Assembly (NCBI GenBank): GCA_900617975.1
Contig: UZAE01000593.1
Span: 1-20,857 of the forward strand
DNA from: Rodentolepis nana
Taxonomy: Eukaryota; Platyhelminthes; Cestoda; Cyclophyllidea; Hymenolepididae
Direction: 5' to 3'
Length of the DNA stretch: 20,857 nt
In this document: one piece after another, positions 1 to 11,641 of the stretch
Layout: every line of letters begins with the position of its first letter
Numbering within the stretch: position 1 is the first letter of the stretch
Position numbers and translations under genes: made by a program
The notes under the pieces: model-generated
The model's input: the letters and a program-made list of their open reading frames with translations, nothing else
What the model was told of the DNA's origin: nothing
Databases searched by the model: none

Positions 1-3000
1 CCCCTACCGCTTCCCCCTTCCCTATTGCAGCTTTTTGCTCAAAGTTACGGTATTATGATTTAATATTCCAGCTATTATTTCCGCACTGAATTAGCAAAAT
101 CGAGTTTATTGACGGTATTTTAGTACCCCGGTTTCAAATAATGATTAGTTGATTTAGTATTAAAAATTGGAAAATGTAATTTTGTAAGTAATTTTAAAAT
201 TTCGTAGATTTATTCATCTTGCGTTAATGATGATTTATGGGCTTTTTAATTAATTAACTTAGCTCTGAATTTAGAAACGTATTTATTAAAATGAGTTGTT
301 TTTACAAACTAACGACACTTCTAATTCCACTCTTGTGATCGCAATGAAATAAGATTCAATTGGCAAAATGTTTTTATCAATATTAAATTAAATTATTTAA
401 GTTAACTTATGTGAACAACACGATCAATCGCAAAATTCGATCAAATGGTAAATAGGCTCAGGGCATCGCGGAAACGAAAACACTCTGGAATAGTGAGATC
501 GAGTTTAATATAACTGAGAGAAACCGATGAATCTATACATCAAGGTAGACTCCTACTACACCCCGAGGTTATCCTCTGCCCATGTCCAATCCCTCCCATT
601 CTTCAACATTTCTTTTCCACGACTTTTGACGTTTACTCCTGAATAAATAATATCCAATGGTAATACGAGATCCGGATTTTATTCCTCTACCATTTAGAGA
701 CCCATTCACACATTTCACCTATGTGAATGGCACTTTAGTCAACGAATTCCATTGGGGTTTCTATGCATTATGTACCAAAATGAGTTTAGAGTAACGTTTT
801 ATCTTCCCCTCAGGCAGTTAGTCAATCACTATTGTTTTTCCTCGACATTTTTTAGGCACTATAGTAACTTATGCTCAGCGCCTAATAAATGTTTTAGTTG
901 TCAGTATATACTGGCGACACTTCGAATTAGGAGTTAATTTGAATGTGCTTTACTTATTAGAACCCAATGTTTTCTTATTGAAAGACTCCTTAAAACTTGC
1001 AATGAAGTTGTTATACATTATATTTCTTAACTCCATTAGAAAATCAATACGTTCATCGGGCATTAAAGCGTTGAAAGCAAATTAACTTTCGATTTTTCAG
1101 ACTTATTAATTGCTTTTGACAGATTTACATAATGAGCGAGTACCCCCAAATTAAATTAAATGAAAAATATAATAACAGTGTGTTTTATTCACCATAAAAA
1201 CATTTTCCATTATATTCATTACTACAATGCCAGTTTGCTAACAGACACTAGTTGAGCACCTATAAATCGAGTTTTGAAGTGGAGCTGTTTGGAAAACCAT
1301 ATTTACCCGTTTCAGAAAATGGTTAAAAGCATTTTATTTAATCCAAAATTTTGGAGAAAATTCTTTTTCTTAACAGTCGCAGTGGATGTTGATTTTGGGA
1401 AATATCTTTATTTTTGCTTAGTCTAGACGTAATCGCTTCACATTCTCATCTCATTGTCATGATGAGCGGATATTAATCTTAACGCCGACTTCTACGTGCC
1501 TAGCCGCACGAAATGCGGTCCCATTCTGATCTATCTTTACGCTGTCAGGCGAGACTAAATTACCCCGCTGTCATTTTGGCCAACAAAATGGGTGCGAAAT
1601 TAAGATAAGTTTAGATGAACAAATATGCACACTGCCTTCGCTCAGCGCGTATTTAAAAAATAAAAAAAGTATGACAATAGAAACACTTTAAGTTGTAAAT
1701 CAAAATCGTAGAATTTTTCTTTATATAAATTTGTAATTGATTTGATCTATGACAAGCTCTGCTTCAACCATAGAAGTAATATCTATGATATTCTCAAATG
1801 CACCCAGTCCATCGAAATTAATATACTTGTAATAATGATTTCATAACAGAGACGTGTTAAGTTTAGAACGGCAACAAATCCCTAAGGCTGAGGTGTGACC
1901 ACTCAAACTAGAAGTGTTTGCGAAATGCACAATTAACTCAAAATAGGGGCAAATCTTTAAGATAGAATAAAAACTATGCAATTTAACTATTACCCAACTG
2001 ACTTCAGTACTAACCTACTACCCTTTCCAATATCTCAAACCTTAAAAAAGAGGCGCAAATGCAAACTGAAGTCCACTTCCTCCTCCCTCATCATTTGCTG
2101 CGCATCCTCCTTCTACCACTTGCCTCTGTGACGAAGAATAATACTTGATTGTGCTTTTTTCTAATCAACTGGGTTAAGTTAAGAGGTTAACGGTGATTTT
2201 TCAATGAATGCAGACTGCTGTGTTAATAGTCAAGAGTTCATTAGTTATCGAAAAACATCAAATGTGATTTCATTCACAAGATAACTTTATTCATATGGTT
2301 TCGGTAAATAAAACGCGGAGAAATGGGTTTCATTTGAATGAAAGGGATGTTTATATTTTGAAATTAGTCCCGACGATCATTTCAGCATCTTTTCAACCTG
2401 ATTATACGTTCAAGCCTACATTTCCCAACCCACTGAGTATCGCAACAGATTTGATTTAATCCTCTAGTCAACCGAATTCGTAAGTAGATTGGCCATGAAT
2501 AAGTGTTGAAAGAAATGATGTAGTAAACAAAGATGACATTTACAGCATTTTTGAGAGACTATTAGATCATCTAACTGAAGATTTATCTTAGAGGCGACGT
2601 AGATCTAGAGTTGTGGTGAATGCACACAACTTTGTCACATTTGGCAATAAAAAAAGCCGCACATCACATTTACTTGATTTGTGTTGTCTGAGTGAGATGA
2701 TTTTGTTCATTCGCGTCTGTTATGGTACCGAGGCTAGAGGTTAAACAAAAGAACAGCTGCCAAGTGTATCACTTCATTCGAAATATTTTTCCTTTGTTTT
2801 GTTGCTGTAAGAAGGTTGACGGAACAGCCAACGTAACAATTACCATACTTCAGTAGTATTACCTTGCTTGGTGAGGTACCTTTCTTAAATGGCTCTCAGT
2901 AATCATCTCCAAAATTTTAATGAATGATCTCTCGAAGGCATAATCACCCCTGAAGAATCGAAAGGGGTAAAAAAGTAGATTCGAATGGAAAAAATATCCC

Positions 3001-3299
3001 TGTTTGGTACACGATAATAAACACCCATAAGTGTCATTGAGTTGTGGATTTAAATTTTATTTCTTCTTAATTTTTTAGAGCGCTTGTCACTTTAAGTTAT
3101 GAAAATAAGCTGAAAGTGAGACAACAGTTTCCTGACGCCTTTAAACCCCCTTTACACATCACTCTGCTCATTGTCGATTTCACAAGGTAAATGGGACTTT
3201 TAAATCAGTTTTCTTCCAACACTCACTTTGGCACCTCTCTAATGACAGGGTAATTGACAAGTAACACCCTATTTTGAAATGGAATTTAATTGCCAATTA
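1..3299. other. AT-rich non-coding stretch
   Basis: No open frame longer than about 60 codons has any recognisable domain, and no repeat shared with the rest of the window was seen. The first 30 bases are pyrimidine-rich and end in TTGCAG, which resembles a 3' splice acceptor, but all frames after it close quickly, so no exon is called. A short hairpin (CCGCA/TGCGG around a CGAAA loop) lies at 1,504-1,518. TAATTA and AATTAA motifs are frequent, as expected from base composition. Intergenic or intronic DNA is the simplest reading. Confidence 0.6.
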
Positions 3300-3313
3300 C
3301 GTTGGGGCCAACG
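3300..3313. repeat. Short inverted repeat
   Basis: CGTTGG and CCAACG are perfect complements separated by GG. The loop is too small for all six pairs to form in RNA, so it is mainly a near-palindrome. It is one of three inverted repeats within about 155 bp. Confidence 0.5.
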
Positions 3314-3362
3314 CCTAGAATCATGTAAAACCATCTTTAGCAGTCTTTGGGAGGACCAAAGA

Positions 3363-3385
3363 CATTACGGCGTAGCTCCGTAATG
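3363..3385. repeat. Perfect 8-bp stem hairpin
   Basis: CATTACGG at 3,363-3,370 is the exact reverse complement of CCGTAATG at 3,378-3,385, with a 7-base loop CGTAGCT. There is no T-run after it and no neighbouring gene, so it is not called a terminator. A third inverted repeat, TGCAAA/TTTGCA, lies at 3,442-3,455. The function is unknown and it could be chance in a window this long. Confidence 0.55.
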
Positions 3386-3798
3386 ATCTATTACTCTACA
3401 TTGTGCTGCAAATGTGATACATGACGGAGCACCTAAAGGATTGCAAATCTTTGCATAGTACTACTTTTAAATCTCTCTGTATGCTTTTCTGGCCATTTTT
3501 ATTTACAATATTTTTGTTTAACTCAAGACTAACAGCTACACAAGCCATTCAGGTTATTGTCCAATCGGGTGCATTGATCACCATACTGGGTCCAATTTAG
3601 ATTAGGACTACACCGTTCTGTTTCCTCCTGTTAAGGAAACCTGAAAAATCTGAAGTCTTTATCCACTTAATCAAAGCCAATAACTCCACATCCACTGTTT
3701 TTTTTCAGAATTATTAATGCCGAAATCAGTAAGCTCCACTGATCGAGCATTAATCAGGAAACATATCAATAAACAAGACCCATAGAAAGACAATCAAT
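3386..3798. other. Non-coding stretch
   Basis: Apart from the small TGCAAA/TTTGCA inverted repeat at 3,442-3,455 I see nothing here: no long frame, no repeat copy and no RNA gene signature. Confidence 0.55.
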
Positions 3799-3816
3799 GG
3801 GGGGGGGTGGGGGGGG
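3799..3816 (+). repeat. G-tract (9 G, T, 8 G)
   Basis: Nine G, a single T and eight G in an otherwise AT-rich context. The tract could fold as a G-quadruplex and is also a likely site of length error in sequencing or assembly. Confidence 0.8.
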
Positions 3817-3968
3817 ATTGTAATATTGATTAGAAGTTAACATATGCATCAACATCCCAATTTGAAGGTTCCATTGCATGTATAAATTCGGAATTAAATT
3901 TGTATTTATTTCATTTTTTTGATAATAGACTATTCCCTTGTGTATGATTTTAGGATAAAAAGTTAAAA

Positions 3969-3993
3969 GGTGGGGGGAGGGGAGGGGAGGGGG
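3969..3993 (+). repeat. G-quadruplex-forming G-rich tract
   Basis: Four G runs of 6, 4, 4 and 5 bases (3,972-3,977, 3,979-3,982, 3,984-3,987, 3,989-3,993) are separated by single A bases. This satisfies the canonical quadruplex pattern with one-nucleotide loops, the most stable class known in vitro. It lies about 155 bp from the previous G-tract. No gene is visible nearby, so any regulatory role is unsupported. Confidence 0.8.
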
Positions 3994-6159
3994 ATAAATA
4001 TGCCCCTTGATATTTTACCCCAGGTGGTCTGATTTTCAAGTAGAGCCACTCTTCCATATTACCATATTTGCCTTCATTTTATGGCGACATTTTCTACTTC
4101 TTCTTCCAGAGATATTTTAAATTAGCGCAAAATGGCTAAAGTGGTTGGCACTTAGTTGGATGAATTTTACTTCTGAAAATTGTACTTAGTTCGAATAAAT
4201 TGATGCAAGTTTGCTATTGTAATTGCAAAGAATTTCGCTTCAATTAAAGATATTCGCGTAAGTGAATACAAACATTTCTTTCTGCATTACGCGCATCAGT
4301 CGATAAACTTAATTCCCATAATTGTGAATTAGATTTTTGAAAGCTTACAAAAGCACGGTTAAAATAATGGATAACTAAACTAGATTATTATGCCTTATGC
4401 TCTGTTTGATGAGTAATTTCCACAAGCAACTAACTCAACAACAAAAATTAGTAACTTGACAGAAAACAACGACAAATGGATTAGTTATTTGCCTAACGTG
4501 TGGTCAAGTTGTTGAGTAAATTGAACAGCAAGTCGGCAAAAGTAAGGATGCCGATGATTAATTGGAGGAATGAAACAGAAAAGTGCCAAACCAAAATGGG
4601 GATTTGAAGTCTTCTTGGGTGGCCGGATGTCAGTAGTTTTCCTCCTTCCCAAATTGGCTATTAATCTTGCCATGTTTAATCATTTCGCTGGCCACTGTTA
4701 CACACAATTAGAAAAAATAGCAAATAACTCAACTGTGTTGATTGGACCTCACCGAGAGGCAATCAAGGTCGAAGTCAATTGAAAATTAGAAAATGAATAC
4801 TTTAATAGCTGCTCTCCGACAGGTAGACAGAAAGGTACACCTCACTGAGTCACCTCGATTACTCATTTTAGGTGGTCATTTTCTAGTGACCTTCAATGAG
4901 CTTGAATCATTTTTTCTCTTCAGCCGTCTGAGAACTTGGTCGGGCAAGTGACCCAAGCTTAATAAATTAGCCGTTCGAGATTGGCCAGTTGCTCTGGGTA
5001 CAAATCTTAACACTCTTCACAATCGAAATCTACTCAATATCAATTTCAATTAATGACCTTGAAAAAAATTGATTGTGCATCATGTCCCCTTTCGTATGAC
5101 TTGAAATCAAACGCCGGTATTCAAATAAAGAATGTATTTTAATGAAATCACCACTGTAATTTAAAATATGTTAATGATGTAGCTAAAATATTTTCATTTA
5201 TCTCTGGCACTTATGATTCGAACGGCTGTTTTTAAGTGAATAAAGACGAAATTATTTTTCTAGATGTGCCCGCTAGGATAATTCAAGGTTGCCTAAGTTC
5301 TTTAAGTACTAAATTTTCGTTTTATGGACAGAGTGTGTCCGCACTTTTACGCTAATGTTGAGAAAGTGGAAAAGTGGCAATTCTTACTTCTTAAAGACCA
5401 TTCTCAACTGTTCGAATAGCTATCAACAGTTAGGCCAAAGTTTCTCCAAGCTTTAAGCCTCACTTCATTTGATTTAACCATTTCATCGGTAAAGAATATC
5501 CATCTCCCATTATGGCTGATAAAATTTATCATATTATAGAAATATAAAAATATAAATTTTACTATATTATATTTATGTTTTTACCACAATTCCAAATTTT
5601 GCTTTCTGCATGATCGACACGCTTTGGAAAAAAACAGAAAAGGAGATAAATCGACTTTTTAAAGGCAATAAATAAATGAATTAATGTAATAAATAGAAGG
5701 AAGAAGCTTCTTTGTTTTCATGGCGAAAAAGTAAAACTGCTGGTTTCTGTAGCTTATAGACCTAGTTGTGGTCAGAATTAATTGATCAAATATGCTTGGT
5801 CCTAGATTCTTGCAAATAAACAGGAAGACAATTGCAACCAATTTAAAATTGTTCTAGGTATATAGATGTGCATATTCTTAAATTATATGCCTCATCATGT
5901 AAGTATTAATTAACTGGAGTTAGAAAACCCACATAAGGTAATGTTTTACTTGAAATCCATGTTGAACTCGCACTTTCGACTGTAGGTCTTCAAATAACTC
6001 ATAATTCAACGACCTTTTGAATTCATTATGGAATAAGAATCTATCAGAGCACGTACTTGTGCAATTAACTTGTGTTATCGCTTTCCTCAAATAGATATCT
6101 ATTCTCCAATCTCAAGATCACTGAAAAGTCAGGAGATCTACAATCACTTTGTTTTAATG
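3994..6159. other. AT-rich non-coding stretch
   Basis: A 70-codon plus-strand frame (4,570-4,782) and a 62-codon minus-strand frame (4,485-4,673) overlap each other. Neither has a recognisable motif, so neither is called a gene. An extremely AT-rich patch with imperfect inverted repeats occurs at about 5,518-5,576. Nothing else stands out. Confidence 0.55.
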
Positions 6160-6170
6160 GGATAGAATAT

Positions 6171-6630
6171 TATTATTATTATTATTATTATATCAAATGG
6201 CAGGCGTCTTGATGGTTACCATTAGCCCTTTAGTTGACTTCAGTCTTCACAGATAGAAAGGTACATCAAATTGAAAAAAAGTCGAGAGGGGAGAGGGAAC
6301 AGTAGGGTGTTTCAAAGATGTAAAAGAGTCAGACACAAAGGTAGAAAAAAGGTGAGGTGATTACTGTGGAAGGGGTAGAATATAACATACAGTGGGGTGA
6401 TGGTAGTTTGGTGGTCGAATATGGCATACAGTGGGGTCATGGGGCCGTATGAGGACACAAAGGTAGAAAAAAGGTGAGGTGATTACTGTGGAAGGGGTAG
6501 AATATAACATACAGTGGGGTGATGGTAGCTGGAAGTGGGAAGTCAACTGTCACTTAATAGACTTTTTGCCGTATGAGTATACGTTGCCCAGGGTGCACCA
6601 CGTGAAGGTAAGTCTATCGCCCACCTCATA
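6171..6630 (-). mobile_element. SINE-1 copy A, with internal duplication
   Basis: Retroposon flanked by a perfect 11-bp target duplication, GGATAGAATAT, at 6,160-6,170 and 6,631-6,641. In its own sense (minus strand) it starts near 6,630, runs through the head with ACTTACCT (here CTTCACGTGG instead of CTCCACGTGG), a pyrimidine-rich body, the 3' end GGCGTCTTG..CCATTTGA read in reverse, and a (TAA)n tail at 6,171-6,191. It is 460 bp, longer than the approximately 310-330 bp monomers, because of a 75-bp segment present twice (6,332-6,406 and 6,454-6,528). No protein is encoded; the 61-codon minus frame here is only pyrimidine-rich repeat. Family membership is read directly from alignment to copies B-G; the name is mine. 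Confidence 0.88.
6332..6528 (-). repeat. Perfect 75-bp duplication within copy A
   Basis: Positions 6,332-6,406 and 6,454-6,528 are identical over 75 bases, with period 122. The 47-base separator contains a more consensus-like body piece (GTGGTCGAATATGGCATACA) and a scrap of the region near the head (GCCGTATGAG). The order is therefore scrambled rather than a simple tandem. Perfect identity suggests a recent event, gene conversion or an assembly artefact. Confidence 0.85.
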
Positions 6631-6641
6631 GGATAGAATAT

Positions 6642-7343
6642 AGAAGTAAATAGGACGATTTAGTCATGTTAATGAAGCGCATACATGCACGAATACTTTT
6701 TTCCTCGATTTCTGATCTAAATCTTTACAGAGGCCTTATTTTTCGGAGAAACAAGCTTTTGCCTCTATTGCTGCCTGCAACACATGTACAGACAAGTTGG
6801 ATATTTATTTTATTAGCACCGTTCCTCTGAAGGAGTTGTAAGTTCGTAGTTCTAAAAGACAAAAAAATGAAGACTTTCCGTGTCATTTAAGCTTAATCTG
6901 GAGATGGTTCGAAGAACTTACTGCAGTTCATCAAAGACACCATAATTGGTGCATACCACGGACCTTAATAACATATATGATTTGCAACCAGTTCTGAAGA
7001 GCAAATAAAACACATGCCTGTGATTTTTTAACACTTGTCTTGAAAATTCATAATAATACTAATAATTATAATCAAATTAGTGTTTTTAACACTCAAAGTC
7101 GAGTTGCTTTGCTGTGTTACAACAAGTGCAACGCTGAACCAGTGAAAAATAAATCATTCCATTTAGAGCAGGTCAAAAATTCGAATTCTCGTCAAGACTG
7201 TGTAATTAATTTTGACATGTCCTTAGCAATAGAACAAATACACGGTTGAATTAGCGTTTCATATTTTCAGTAGATATAAAAAAAACAATTTTAATATTGG
7301 TACAGTGCTTAAGAGTTGTAAATAAGTGATGCATATTAACATT
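6642..7343. other. Non-coding stretch
   Basis: Contains a 69-codon frame at 7,040-7,249 with no recognisable motif and AT-driven composition. It is not called as a gene. No repeat was seen. Confidence 0.5.
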
Positions 7344-7354
7344 AATTTTGATAT

Positions 7355-7683
7355 TTATTTATTTATTTCAAATGATAGGCGTTTTGAAAGTTATCAATAG
7401 CCCTTTTGATGACTTCGGACTTCACAGAGAGGTAGAGGGACATCAAAGTCACGATAAGTCGAGAGGGGTAACAGAAGAGTGATTCATAGTTGTAGAAGAG
7501 ACAAGCAAACACAAAGACGGAGAAAAGGTAAGATGAGTGCTTTGAAGTAGTCGAATATGACATACAGTGGGGTCATGGTAGTTTGAAGTCAGAAGTCAAC
7601 TGTCGGTTAATAGACTTTTTTGGCCTATGAATATACGTCGACCAGGATGCACCATGTGGAGGTGAGTCTATCGCATATCCCTG
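7355..7683 (-). mobile_element. SINE-1 copy B
   Basis: Near-full-length monomer of 329 bp. It is flanked by AATTTTGATAT (7,344-7,354) and AATTTTAATAT (7,684-7,694), a target duplication matching at 10 of 11 positions. In sense orientation the head reads GCGATAGACTCACCTCCACATGG, followed by the pyrimidine-rich body, the 3' end CGCCTATCATTTGA and an (AAAT)n tail at 7,355-7,369. The head differs from consensus at the U1-like core (ACTCACCT) and in one base of each palindrome. The 66-codon minus frame inside it is repeat sequence, not a gene. Confidence 0.87.
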
Positions 7684-7694
7684 AATTTTAATAT

Positions 7695-10202
7695 GCGTTT
7701 TATTGTCTAGAAAATATTTTGATACTCTTGAAAGCTTTTCCCATTGGAATTTGCAGTCTTTCTCAGAGTCTACAGATTTGTTTGTACAAGACCACTAAAG
7801 GCCTAAAATGTGATAAAACTACAGTCTACTAGGTTTATTGGAATTTTCTACTTCATACACAGTGCTCCACTTATTAGCACTTGACAGAACCACAAACCCT
7901 TAAATTCGTTCAATGAATCAATCCTCATATATTATGTATGCTCATACCGATTTCATAATTTTATCGGTGTAAAATTTATAATATACTCCTAATTCCTCTC
8001 ATAATAAATAGGTCCTGCTTGGTATCACAGTGAATAGGATTAAGAAGGGTAAAGGATAAACGCCACTTAGCTATTCTTCGCTTTTGAGGTTAACGAACTT
8101 TGTTCCGCGAACTTTCCGGGATAAATCTCTTTCATCCTACCAACCTATAATATAGCACTATTCAAATTCCTGTTACAACAGCCAAGTTTAAAGTCAACTT
8201 TGCATAATCTATATGGAAAGCCTTGAAGTCAAGTGAAAGCGAAATTTTTTGTCAGGTTGCGTGTAAAAAGAAAGGGAAAGCGACTAGGCGGTTACCGGAT
8301 AAACAAGAGAACTGGGAAATAAAGGGAATTTTTTATTTTGGCTCCGCTCAAATAATCTTTTGGGCATGCCAAAATATTTGACAGGAATAAAATTGAATTC
8401 ATATGAGTTCGAATTTACTTGAGATATCTGGTCGCCTCATCATTTGATAATCAGAAAGAATATTTACAGATTATAAAAAGATAATCATACATATTGTCAT
8501 TGGGAATTCTGTTTGGATTAACGGAAATCATGAATTTCATACCCATGAAATTGAAAAATCACTTTTCTAATTCTTAGTCGATTCTTAATCAATATTAGAT
8601 TTTTACCCACGGCTTATATCACTAAATTTTTTCCAAAAGAAATTCCACTGAAGCCAGATAAGACTATATGAATTCAGACTTTGGTTTTGGCACCTTTTTA
8701 AAACAGTACATTGATAAACAATTTCAACCGTTGACCTTGAAATTACTACGTACCAAATAACTGTTATTCGTTAAGTTTTATGTATGAATTTCAATGAAGA
8801 AATCTGCGCATAGATATATAGCCCAAACTTTACTAGTATATTTTAATTTTTAGCAATCTGGCAAGAAAATAAACTTTTCCTTTTATGCTTCAATTTAAAT
8901 GAATATTCTCGTGCCTTGTCAATAAGTCAATTTTTAATGACACCAATGAAATTCCAGTAGCCTACATTGCTAGCATGCATTTGGGCTAGTTTTAAAACAT
9001 TTACACGAAAAATGTGTCTGTATTTTTAAAGCAAAAAAGAAGGCCAGTGATAGAACCAGACACTACTGGAATCGATTTTGGCTCCGCCTGTTTAAAGTTA
9101 TTATTTGAAAAAAATACATTCCTGTGAAAACCTATGTCACTTAGTTTCATTGAATAGCTTCACTTTTAATTTCGTTTAGATGTCATTAACTAGAAAGGCA
9201 TCTAGATAGTCGGTATACACAGCACGCTTTTCCATAGAGACTTCGATGGTAGATTTTACACATTCTCTGAAATGCATCAGTTGGCAGGTCAATAATGGGC
9301 GTATTTAACTGGCTTTGTTCACTTACAGGAGTCATTTGGAAAGAAGGAATAAGAAAACAACGTGTGATTAAGTAGACGAATGGTCTTTAAATGGAATGGC
9401 CAGCGGCAAATCAAAGAAGTGACTGCGACGTTTTTACGTTTTCAAACCAATTGTCCATTACTCATGTGGTCTCATAATACTCATCTTTTCTGGTTTACAT
9501 TCTTCTCCAATGGCAAGGTGCTTGCATGATTTCTGAAAATGGTAGTTAATCTGCAGTCGGGTTAAACTACTTTTTTCCTTTCCGGTAGGTGTATTTGATC
9601 AAATAACGATTTGTTAAAGATTTGAATACACTAAAAATTTATTTGCTATTGTTTGGGTAATAAATGAATCCCTTATAACTCTTTGATTGACCACTATCCG
9701 AGGCACTGCCAATCACGGTCCCCTTGGCTTTGACTGGCTCCTCAGCTCTTGGCCAACGAGCCAATACCAGATTCCGGCAAGTTTCCATCTTCTCCTCCTT
9801 TTCCTACTAAAAACAAATTTCTTAATTGGCTAATTTGGCGTGCCTGCTTGGAGCAGCTAGTCTTATTTCCATTTGGTTAAATAGGAGACTTATCGGAGTA
9901 ATTTAATTTATTTTGTCAAATTGAGCATAATCTCGACTATTTTATAGAGGAGAAATAGCAAATAATTTAGTCATGGTTGCTTAAAATACGCTTCTAGGTA
10001 GTTTGGAATCGACATTTTCTAATTAATTGGAGTCAGAAAATTAGGGGTGCAGTGTAGTAAAGATCTCATCATAAACTGGTGCAAAATCTCTTCGTTACAA
10101 CAGAATGGTACCCTTTGGAACTATCTTACTTCATTTTTTATTGTCACATCTGGAGTCATTGATTTATTGATAAAACATTTTCAGGAAGGCAAATTTCACC
10201 AA
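7695..10202. other. AT-rich non-coding stretch
   Basis: No frame, repeat copy or RNA gene that I can support. A locally more GC-rich patch at about 9,690-9,860 contains pyrimidine-rich segments but no open frame with a recognisable motif. It would be the first place to look for a conserved non-coding element. Confidence 0.5.
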
Positions 10203-10219
10203 CCCCTCCCCCCCTCCCC
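10203..10219 (-). repeat. C-tract, quadruplex-forming on minus strand
   Basis: C runs of 4, 7 and 4 are separated by single T bases. On the minus strand this gives GGGG A GGGGGGG A GGGG, enough for four G-triplets if the central run splits. It falls inside a 73-codon plus frame (10,047-10,268) that has no recognisable motif and is not called. Confidence 0.6.
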
Positions 10220-11632
10220 TTCCAAAATATCATTTCTGGTTCATTTTTCAATAATGTTTTTAATGTAAAATAGCAGCAAGATAATTTAGTAATTGCCTTC
10301 GGTTTTAAAAGCACTTCCATAATAATCTTTATTCAACTGTTCCATGTTTTCCCCTCAAATGCGTCTGCACCTACTTAAATTTTAATTGAGGTTAAATTGT
10401 AATGTCACTATGTTTACCCTAGTCTCTCAATACTAACTTGGAATCATTCTTAAATTCCAAGCATTTGATAAAGAGTGCATTCCAATGCTATTTCATATAA
10501 TTTACAGCTCTTTCGAAATAAGCAAATTCCCCAATTTCAGTAAAGATCAGAGACTCCAAAACTATCTCTCAGATATTCTACGATTTTATGCTTTGTTGCG
10601 CTTTCAAGTTGCATGTCTGAAAAGTTTGCAGGGCGATACTTAAGCAATTCTTAGCGGAGTTGAAGTTTGACGTAGAAACAATCGAAATTTAAATATTTGA
10701 GTCGGAATATCCTTTAAATCGTGTTCTTTTCTGCAATTATATTTAAATAATAATTTAAAAATAATGGAAGATTAGTTTGCCCCATTTGTATTATTATTCA
10801 ATTTAAACTCCACTTTAAAACAATGAAAGGGTTAGAGCGGCAGTCCCATATTTTTACCTAAATCATGTCCTAAAAATTTTATGGAAATGTGTCGAAATAA
10901 ACATGAATTTCAAGGCAAGACCTACATTTCATTTTGGTTATCTAAACAATTGTTTGGAGAAAATACCTGTCCAGAGTTGCGTTAATTTTGTGTGAAATAA
11001 AGAATATATACATTTCACTGGCATAAATATTTACAATTATCCGATGGTGAGAATTGAGAGAATTCCATAGGAGTTAAAAATGGTGAAATATTCCTCTCAA
11101 ATAATCTCCTGTACTCTTCCCCTTGAAATTGGCTTTTTTTCATGAAAATTAATTATCTAATTTATTCTCTTCGTGGCTGTCTTTCATTTTCCTTTGTGCT
11201 TTAAAATAGGCTCACTGATTTTTGGAGTGGAAAATCTTTGTTCCTATGGTCTTTGTATTCTCATTGGCTATATCAAAGGAAAGCAAATGATTAACAATTG
11301 AAAATCAATAAAATGAGACTATTAAAGGCATGTTTTGGCTATTTTGCATTTTTAGATCATTATCTGAGAACAACTGGACTTATGTTATTCTACTAGCATA
11401 ATTCATTCCTCGGACAGTCAGTTTTTCATCTAGTGTACCTCTGTGTTCATACTTGAGAATGTAGCATCACCCAATGCCAATCTTCAGGCTAACCAGATGA
11501 CCAATACTCTAATCCAATTTGAATATGAAAAGTGAACTTCTTTAAAAATGGGACGAGGCCAACTCTTTCACCTTTGTTCCTTAGTCTGGTTAACTTTAAC
11601 CGTAGTATGTTCTATTTGTTATCCTGGTTTTT
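10220..11632. other. AT-rich non-coding stretch
   Basis: I see no gene, repeat copy or structured RNA here. Confidence 0.5.
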
Positions 11633-11641
11633 ATCGTTATA

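Noticed and set aside
1..30. 3' splice acceptor and start of an exon
   Set aside because: The pyrimidine tract and TTGCAG fit, but all frames downstream close quickly, and such motifs are common by chance.
1460..1520. Possible hammerhead ribozyme: TGATGAG followed by CGAAA with GCGG/CCGC pairing
   Set aside because: The essential C before TGATGA is an A here, the putative stem is separated from GAAA by two extra bases, and the other stems do not form.
4485..4782. Overlapping 62- and 70-codon frames
   Set aside because: Mutually antisense, no motif, no supporting context.
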